Assembly: GCA_963691705.1 (NCBI GenBank)
Contig: OY829543.1
Coordinates: forward strand, 46,294,564-46,358,563
Source: Viola odorata
Taxonomy: Eukaryota; Streptophyta; Magnoliopsida; Malpighiales; Violaceae
Length of the DNA: 64,000 nt
Direction: 5' to 3'
Shown: piece by piece, positions 57,401-64,000 of the stretch
How the letters are laid out: every line of letters begins with the position of its first letter
How positions within the stretch are numbered: the stretch's first letter is position 1
Notes under the pieces: model-generated
What the model was told of the DNA's origin: nothing
The model's database searches: none
The model's input: only the letters and a program-made list of their open reading frames with translations
Made by a program: the position numbers and the translations under genes

Positions 57401-58559
57401 TGTTGGAATACTGACCTAGTGGAGCAGCTCTTCCTGCCCCAAGAAGTATCGGAAATTTTAAGCCTATCGCTGAGTAGGGATGAGGCGAATGATACTCTTG
57501 TGTGGAGGGGAACCACAAATGGGAGGTATTCTGTTCGTAGCGGGTACCACAGCCTCACATCGACAATTCCTCAGGATGATCAGGGTTCGACTAGAGGGTG
57601 GTGGAAACATCTTTGGGGCTTGACTATCCCCCCCAAAGTTTAAAAACTTCATGTGGAGGCTGGGTAATGGTTCCCTCCCGACAAGAGACAACCTGGGGAT
57701 GAGAGGAGTAACAGTGGACCCAGTGTGCCCCTGTTGCAACCAGGAGGTGGAGTCAACTTCACACCTGCTTTTGTCGTGTCGTTTTGCGACCGGAGTATGG
57801 GAGAAATTTGACTTTTGGGACAGAGTGCCGGGGCTTCAAGGAAGTAACTGGGTATCGTGGCTTGCAGCAACCAAGACGGCTTTGGGGGAGCCGAACCTCG
57901 AAAAATTGATCTCTAACCTCTGGTCGCTGTGGACTTCAAGGAATAACAGGATCTTCAATCACCGTGATGAATCAGCCCAGGAGGTGGTCTTTAGGGGAGG
58001 GAAGTTGTTGACAGACTTTAAAGATGCTTGGCGTTCTCCTCATAAATCACCTTCCCCTACCTGCCACCCCCCAACTCCGAAGTGGTTGTCTCCCCCCCCA
58101 GGGGTGGTAAAGATCAACACTGATGCAGCAATCGGAAGTTCAGGAACGGGTCTGGGCTTCATAGCACGCGACGAAAGGGGTGGGCCGATCTTCTCAGGGG
58201 CTATCTTTCTCCCTCATAAGAATGACGCGCCAACTGGGGAGGCTCTAGCGCTTAGAGATGCGGTTATGCAGGCTAGGTTATGGGGGTGTGAGAATGTCAT
58301 TTTCGAATCAGATTGCCTGCAGATCATCTTGGCCCTGACCAACGGAGAGGTCCCATCCACCTACACGGGCTTGGTATTGGAGGACGTCGCACGACTTTCA
58401 TCCACTTTCCGCAGTTGCTCCTTCACGCACACAATAAGGTCTACAAATGTACCCGCTCATGAATTGAGCCAATTGGCTTTGATTTCCGGTTCAGGAAATG
58501 TATGGATAGGGGAATGCCCCGAGGCGATCGCGCCTTTTGTAATTGCAGATTTGAATTAA
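54462..58559 (+). CDS. LINE ORF2: endonuclease, reverse transcriptase, RNase H (two homopolymer frame breaks)
   Basis: The endonuclease starts at the ORF2 ATG, with NCRGLG, SETK, GDFNEV and SDHCPI in order. RT shows KAPGPDGMPPLFFQKFW, the FRPISLCNV box, GLRQGDPLSPYLF and catalytic FYADD (near 56530). A Cys/His zinc region (CPCC...HLLLSC) follows near 57730. RNase H has INTDAAIG, GEALALRDAV and FESDCLQII to a stop at 58557-58559. Frame breaks: one G too few in the run at about 54658-54667 and one C too many at about 57628-57634. Both are in homopolymers, so either may be an assembly error; if real, the protein is split in three. The product would nick DNA and copy the RNA at the target site. 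Confidence 0.88.
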
Positions 58560-58608
58560 TGAATTTATATCTTCCCTTAAAAAAAAAAAAAAAATATCGA
58601 AATGGTTA

Positions 58609-59003
58609 GGTGAAATCGAAAATGTAAAATCAAAAAAATTTATAAACCATAATTATATATATTTAAGTGCGCATTTTGTTAAATTAAAATTTTCCAACAC
58701 ACGAAAGCAAAATTCACAATTTTTTACTATAGTTTAAAAAATGACAATAAACACCATAATTTTAAGGGGCAATTCTTGCAAAACAAATCTAGATATATAA
58801 GAGAGGCTCAATTATACCATTTTATTAGAAAATAAGACAAAAAAATAAACTCGTAGAATCGTAAGATTTTATTAATTTTAAAATTTTATTTTAGTTTTCA
58901 CCAAGATTTTATGCTAATGAGATTTTTCAAGATAGTTAACATGTTTTGCAAAGTAGACTAGTAAATGTAATATAGTAAGATTTTATTTTAAGAGTAAACT
59001 CAA
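58609..59003. other. A/T-rich intergenic sequence right of the LINE
   Basis: Continues the pre-insertion sequence left of 52743. No coding frame. Confidence 0.5.
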
Positions 59004-59099
59004 ATTAAATTGTTGTCTTTTGCTCACCTTTTTTTTTATTTTGTTTAACTGACAAATTTATGATTGATTTTTGTTATAGACAATACATAATTTAGTTTC

Positions 59100-62000
59100 T
59101 AAATATAAAAAATATATAAAAAATAAAAGGTATTTATCTACATGAAGGAACGCTTAAGAGTTGGCCGGCCCAGTCCATCATCAGTCAACTAATATTAAGA
59201 AGCTCCATGGACAAAGATTAAGTTTAGCCCACCCAATAAGCTCCATGGACCTCCATTCTTTTTCTTTTCTTTTTTGAGAAATCCTCCATTCTTTCTTGTA
59301 AAGGTTCAAAGTTTTAAGTTCTAACTGAGGTCAAATTTAAATTTAAAAAAATATATATACAAATTGGAAAAACCGGGACTATACTATAAGGTATTTTAAT
59401 TTTATATAGTATATTATACACTAAATAGTTCATACAAACAAAAAATATCAAAATATTCTTTAAAAAAATTAAAATACTCATATAAAGAAGTGTTAGATCA
59501 AATAACATTTTAAATTAAAAATAAAAAAACTAAAATATAAGGTAATTAATAATTTATATTGTAACAATGTATTTATGTTGCAAAAATGGATGATTTTTTT
59601 GCTAGGAACATCACTCGATTTGATTAAGTTTATTAATTTTCATATTATAAGAAATTAATAAAATAAATTTGAAGTCTAAAATAATAAGGTTATCATATAC
59701 TTTTAAATTTAATTTACTAATTTAAATTAAATATATATTAAAGTATTATTTTAATAAAGTATATAAAAAATCTAGGAACATTTTGGATTATATCCATAAA
59801 TAAAACATAATTGTATAATTGTATAAATACTATTACGATACATAGTTGTTGTAAATCAATTAAATTAATATATATTTGGAAGTTTTAAATTTTTAAATTT
59901 TTAATGTTAATTAATTTTATCCAATTTCAAAAGTTTTTTTTCCATTCAATTGAGTATTCAACCGACCGTGACTTACAATATTAAAAGTAAAAATTACGAA
60001 CTACTTATTCTTTTGAGTTCCATTCCTTCAAGGTGACATTCTATTAACGTTACAACTAATATCTCGAAGCAACAACAAAAAAAATATTGCCTTTATTTAG
60101 TTTAAAAAATTATAAATAACCTAAATTTTGTATAGATTTTATTAGTAACCTTAATTTAGGAGATTTGTTATTTTGTAGGTTTCCTTTAATTTATCAGATT
60201 AATTAAGATGGAGTTCGACAACTACGCACCTAATGATGCATATATAGTAGGATAATCACAAACTTAAATAATAACCAAACCTATGATTTACTTGTGCAAC
60301 CAATCCAAACAGCATCAAATAACGGGATTGTATTTGAGGAGACAATTTTATTTATTTTTTTGAAAACCCTACCACCATAAGAACTTTTGAGGCTAATCCA
60401 CAAATATGAACAATAAATTATGGGCGAATACTGGAAAACAAGCCCACAAAATGAACAACTAATTTGAATATCATAAACAAACATAAAAACTTAATTGAAG
60501 TGGAAAACGATGAGGAGGAAGATCGAAATGACGATGCCGGAAATGGAAAAAACCCTAGCAAAAGAAGAGAAGACGAAGTATGGCGATTACCTAGAATTGA
60601 GGATGCGAATTACGCAGATCTGAATCGTCTTGTTACCGACGAGTGGCGACGACAATAAAGATGAGAGGCGGTGACGGTGGCGGCAGATGATTGTCACGGT
60701 GCGGTGGTGGTGGCAGCAGTTTGGTTGTCGCGCTGCGGTGGTGATGGAGAGTGAGAGGGTGAGATTTTGGAGAGTGAAATGGATGATGGCGCTGCGGCAG
60801 TTTGGTTCTTTCTGCGGGACTCGAGCTTGGGTAATGGCGGAGGGAGAAGTAAAATCTAGAATGAAGTTCGCGTCGAGGAAAATGAGTTGGGCAAAGTGAA
60901 TAAAATGACAATTTCGTAAATAGAATGGAATGGTAATTTGGTAAATAGAATGGGGTGGTAATTTTGTAAATAGAATGGGTGTCCACGTCATTCCGTCTGT
61001 TCATTCCGCTTGTTCATTCATACAAAATAGCATGACTCTTTATTCTATTTCTACCCCTAAAAGTAAAAGCTAATCTAATTCCGTTGGTAATAAAAAGTAA
61101 TGGGTCTGGTCATATCGGTAATTGTGCAAAAAGGGATCCGACCCCAAATTATTCAAGAATAGTGGCAATTAGTTTCTCGATCCTTTGACCTAGTCAATTC
61201 TATTTCTTGATGGGAGCAAGGGAAGGGATATAACTTGAGTGTCACTTTAACGTCAATTAAAACTTGATTATTCTTAAACCCAATATGAGTTTTTCTATTT
61301 TCACATACATCCGCCATCGTGAATCGTGATTGAATGAGTGGATAAGAGGCTAGCTGAAAGAGTTTGACAAATTTCTTACCTAAGATTCAATTATTACTGA
61401 GCCTCTGTTGAATGGGCTGCTCAAATTTGGCTTAGGCCCTTTTCGTTTTTCTTATTCTCTCCTAATTGCTTGTGTTGTGTGTCTGTTCAAGTATATGAGG
61501 GTTGCTCAGCTCAGGATACAACCTAAAGGATGGGCCTGATATGGGCTAAGCCCAGATCCCAGTCCACCATTCGATGCCATTCTTCATGCCTTTGTTCTTG
61601 GCAGCTGACTGTTACCGGTTGCTAACAAGAAACTGAGAAAACTTGATGTTACTCCTTTTGTTACATAATAAGAGTTGCTAATGGCGGATTGAATGCGGGT
61701 TCGGATTTGGAAGTAGTAGTGTACCATTATGATGCCGTATCACGGTTTGTGTAATTGGCATGGTTTTTAGAACCCGACCGGGTCAACTCAGAAAACCGGG
61801 AACGGTTGGCTTATTACATTTTGGTTAATGACTCAAATCAATATGAGATCACTATCAAGCCACTTATTGATTCATTGCCCAAACAGTCCAAGCTTAGAGT
61901 CAGCTATATACTTTCCCTTGCGTAAAATATCCACGGCCACTTCAGACCTTTAAAAGATCTCCATTTCTTAAAATAAACAAGTGATAAGAGAAGGAAAAGG

Positions 62001-62200
62001 GTATTACAAGTATAAAATTATTGACAATAAAAACATCAAGCTTCATAGTAAAAGGATGTATAGCAAGTTAGTCATCTCCCATGTCGAGTGTAAGAACAGA
62101 AGAATACCACACCAAACAACCAACAGCAACAAGTTTGTAGTTTGCAGGTTAGCTAGACAAGGTTTTAGGCAACCATTATTTATAACAATTTTCAGACAAG
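59100..62200. other. Non-coding part of copy 2
   Basis: A/T-rich to about 60480. The 25-bp repeat (about 60907-60978) and GGTGGT-rich stretch create open frames at 60587-61004 on - that are not believable genes. Confidence 0.55.
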
Positions 62201-62205
62201 GAAAC

Positions 62206-62608
62206 TTAGGGGTGGCGCTCCATGTGATTGAGACGGTAGGTACCTTCGTTGTTCTTGTGCACCACAACCTTCAGCTTCTCTTCGATTTCTCCCCTCTTAA
62301 CCTCCAGAACCATGTCGAACTTTGCTGAATCATCCACCACCTACACATTACAACCAGATTCTGTTGTTATGATTCAATCTCATCTACGCTTTTGAAATCC
62401 CACAAACCACCAATTCATATCCGTATTGTAAAACCAGGAAAAAAAGAAAGAACGAAAGACGAGCAGAAGTGCTAACCTTAGCCTGTGCGTGGACGATCTC
62501 TTGAAGTTCATACGGAGCAACGAGTTGAACCTCTGTTGGATGCTCGTCAATACACTATCCGTCTGAAACAAACATAAGAAATACTAGTATATGAGATAGA
62601 GATGCCAT
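62206..62608 (-). pseudogene. Small secreted, possibly cystatin-like protein, copy 2 (one stop)
   Basis: Exon 1 62608-62477, intron 62476-62341 (136 bp), exon 2 62340-62206. A strong start context accATGG, a signal-like N-terminus MASLSHILVFLMFVSDG, then TAG, then an open frame EHPTEVQLVAPYELQEIVHA, across the intron in phase to VVDDSAKFDMVLEVKRGEIE and a stop. The TAG is shared with copy 1, so it predates the duplication or is avoided by splicing. The strand pattern is loosely like phytocystatins without the QxVxG loop. It starts only 173 bases after the donor of the NLR LRR exon, on the same strand. Confidence 0.5.
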
Positions 62609-62753
62609 GGTGGTGCTCTTGAGCTCTTCTTCATTCCTCTAACACATGAATGATTAACCCTGGATCTGTTCATTTGAATCAAGAAGAGTCAAAGTCTTAG
62701 ATAGAGAGAGACGTTTGCTTGTTAGTATATACTATATATCAAGATACCAAGGA

Positions 62754-64000
62754 TCAAACACTAAGCAAAAGACTAAATACCTGCTTCCGATCAATCCAAA
62801 TAGTAGGGACGTGAACGATCTTTGGCCAATCCTCTCCTTTGTCCTTCTCACACCGCCTTTCCAGATCTGGACAGTCCAAAATATCCAATACGGCAAGAGT
62901 GGTTAGGCTTTTGATACCATCTGGTAAACAAGATAACCTCTTACATTTCAAAATTCTGAGTTTTTTGAGAACGGTGAGGTGTTGGATACTCTCTGGCAGT
63001 GAAGTCATCTCTGGGCAATCTCCAAGAAATAGTTCCTGGAGTGCTGTCAAGTGTCGCAATCCATCATCAGATAGAGTTATCAATTCAGAACAGTTCCAAA
63101 TCTTTAGATCACGAAGCGAAGATGAGCACCACAGTCCAGTACTCGGGAGTGATTGCAATATGTGACACCTAGATATCTTAAGCGTCTCCAGAGAACATAC
63201 ATTATGCTGCGGACCTAACTCGGGCAAGCTTTCAAGTTGATCACAGAAATCCAGTGACAAAGATTTCAGACCAATGAAATTAGCTTGAATTAGTACCGTT
63301 AATTCAGAAGTAGTAGCAGTAGACCCCCAAATTGATAAATTTTGCACAGATGGTATAATTGGGAATTTAGTCAGCAATGGACATCCTATGATTGCGAGCT
63401 CATGCAAGCAAGGGAAAGGCAAAGCAGCTTTGCTACTGCTAGCAGACGTAGTAATCTCTGCCCATTCCTTCACTGAACTCATCTCACAAAGTGTCAACTT
63501 CTCTAGCGATGGGAATGCTGCTCTCTCTCCATCTCCATACACCTCTACCCCAATATGCTCCAAACAAGACATCTCACCTAACCAGAGATCCTTCAAAGAA
63601 TCTAGTCTGCCCAGAGGTATTGAAAGCTGTTGGCATTGCGAGAACTTCCTTAGCACAATTTCAACTAGATTTGGTAGGTGCACGTGTAGGTCCATCATCC
63701 AGTCTGGCAACTCTAGACTTCCATATCCAAATATAAGCAGCAGCCTCAAATTTTGATGTGGTTGTAGAGCTGAGAGAGCTTCCACATCAATAAGACTGTT
63801 TTTCCCAAATATTGTCCCAGATCTCAACTCCAGTGCAGTTAACATCTTTTTTTCCATCAAGTTGGCACTTTTAAAATCTGCCGCACTTTTACCATTACAA
63901 AGACCATGGATGCTTAACTCACCTTCCAAACCATTCAGATCTTTCAGCTCCCCTATTTTACACCCATCTTTCTTGCCCACTATGAACTTACTAAGTTTTC
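62754..64000 (-). CDS. NBS-LRR disease resistance protein (RGA type), LRR region, partial
   Basis: Open for about 415 codons to the window edge; the N-terminal and NB-ARC domains lie to the right. The first residues (FIVGKKDGCKIGELKDLNGL) are the usual join between NB-ARC and LRR in coiled-coil NLRs of the RGA family. About a dozen irregular leucine-rich repeats follow ([59 protein letters not shown]), ending with [20 protein letters not shown] donor CAG|GTATTTAG at 62780 probably ends the coding exon; otherwise the stop is at 62754. LRRs of such cytoplasmic immune receptors shape recognition. No break is seen in the visible part. Confidence 0.88.
   Translation of the reverse strand, partial: KLSKFIVGKKDGCKIGELKDLNGLEGELSIHGLCNGKSAADFKSANLMEKKMLTALELRSGTIFGKNSLIDVEALSALQPHQNLRLLLIFGYGSLELPDWMMDLHVHLPNLVEIVLRKFSQCQQLSIPLGRLDSLKDLWLGEMSCLEHIGVEVYGDGERAAFPSLEKLTLCEMSSVKEWAEITTSASSSKAALPFPCLHELAIIGCPLLTKFPIIPSVQNLSIWGSTATTSELTVLIQANFIGLKSLSLDFCDQLESLPELGPQHNVCSLETLKISRCHILQSLPSTGLWCSSSLRDLKIWNCSELITLSDDGLRHLTALQELFLGDCPEMTSLPESIQHLTVLKKLRILKCKRLSCLPDGIKSLTTLAVLDILDCPDLERRCEKDKGEDWPKIVHVPTIWIDRKQVFSLLLSV

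Larger units (their letters stand above)
52761..58593 (+). mobile_element. L1-type LINE, apparently full length, with TSD and poly(A)
   Basis: A 17-bp duplication brackets the element. It has a 5' UTR with tandem repeats, ORF1, ORF2 (endonuclease, RT, zinc region, RNase H), a very short 3' UTR and an A-run at 58579-58594. RT of the FADD form and an RNase H domain after RT place it among plant L1 elements. Only two frame breaks in ORF2 are visible, each a single base in a homopolymer. Confidence 0.93.
59004..63139. repeat. Segmental duplication, copy 2 (partner 27653-31826)
   Basis: About 4.14 kb, same orientation and order as copy 1. It continues smoothly into the NLR gene on the right, so this is the more complete copy. 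On the left the similarity fades at about 59004 into unrelated A/T-rich sequence. Confidence 0.92.

Noticed and set aside
1..64000. tRNA or rRNA genes, CRISPR arrays, bacterial operons
   Set aside because: The tRNA-like matches are short primer binding sites next to LTRs. Repeats are tandem, without CRISPR spacing. Introns, LTR elements and a LINE show plant nuclear DNA.

Overview
The window is nuclear DNA of a flowering plant. It holds intron-containing fragments of plant genes (chloroplast FTSHI5, exosome CSL4, a FRIGIDA-like coiled coil, an NBS-LRR resistance gene) in a sea of plant retrotransposons (Athila, Tat/Ogre, Ty1/copia, CRM/Reina-like Ty3/gypsy, L1-type LINE) and small non-autonomous DNA transposons. 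The repeat mix would fit a large-genome eudicot such as an Amaranthaceae species, but the sequence alone does not fix the species. I see no intact single-copy host gene wholly inside the window. The best live host gene is an NLR leucine-rich-repeat region that runs off the right edge.

Layout. (A) 1-5610: 3' part of a Tat-lineage Ty3/gypsy element on + with a broken antisense ORF (Transposase_28-like), short antisense ORFs, a tandem-repeat 3' UTR, and an LTR with a TATA box behind a TGACGTCA array. (B) 5611-23768: an Athila element on -, with gag-pol and a downstream env-position ORF, all carrying stops and frameshifts. Its left LTR is cut to 88 bp by element A. Its env-position ORF is split by (C) 8129-15877, a complete but protein-less Ogre-type LTR element with PBS, PPT and a 5-bp target duplication. 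(D) 23769-26763: right part of a deleted Ty1/copia element that Athila entered. It is split again by a non-autonomous hAT (23888-25507). The copia copy itself sits in an old Ogre-type LTR remnant (26764-26968).

(E) 27653-31826 and 59004-63139 are two direct copies of about 4.15 kb carrying the 3' end of an NLR gene and a small secreted, possibly cystatin-like gene, both on -. The left copy is truncated inside the LRR and abuts (F) an FTSHI5 pseudogene (32108-46244, +), whose late intron holds (G) a Ty3/gypsy element (36910-45515, TSD CTTAG), itself split by a second hAT (43252-44239, TSD CTTAAACG). (H) 46709-47070 is a Stowaway-like MITE. (I) 47303-50084 (-) holds five exons of CSL4 without its N-terminus, and 50548-51558 (-) a frameshifted FRIGIDA-like fragment. 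(J) 52761-58593 is a full-length-looking LINE with a 17-bp target duplication and poly(A); its two ORF2 breaks both lie in homopolymers. (K) 62754-64000 (-) is the LRR region of the second NLR copy.

The genes do not form a pathway. The window records successive insertions: Ogre-type LTR, then copia, then Athila, then Tat and Ogre-type elements, with hATs on top, next to a segmental duplication that trapped gene fragments. No clearly new cellular system is visible. The most notable leads are conserved non-coding structures shared by or repeated within the LTR elements, the protein-less Ogre-type element, the near-intact LINE, and the NLR/secreted-protein pair with a shared in-frame stop.
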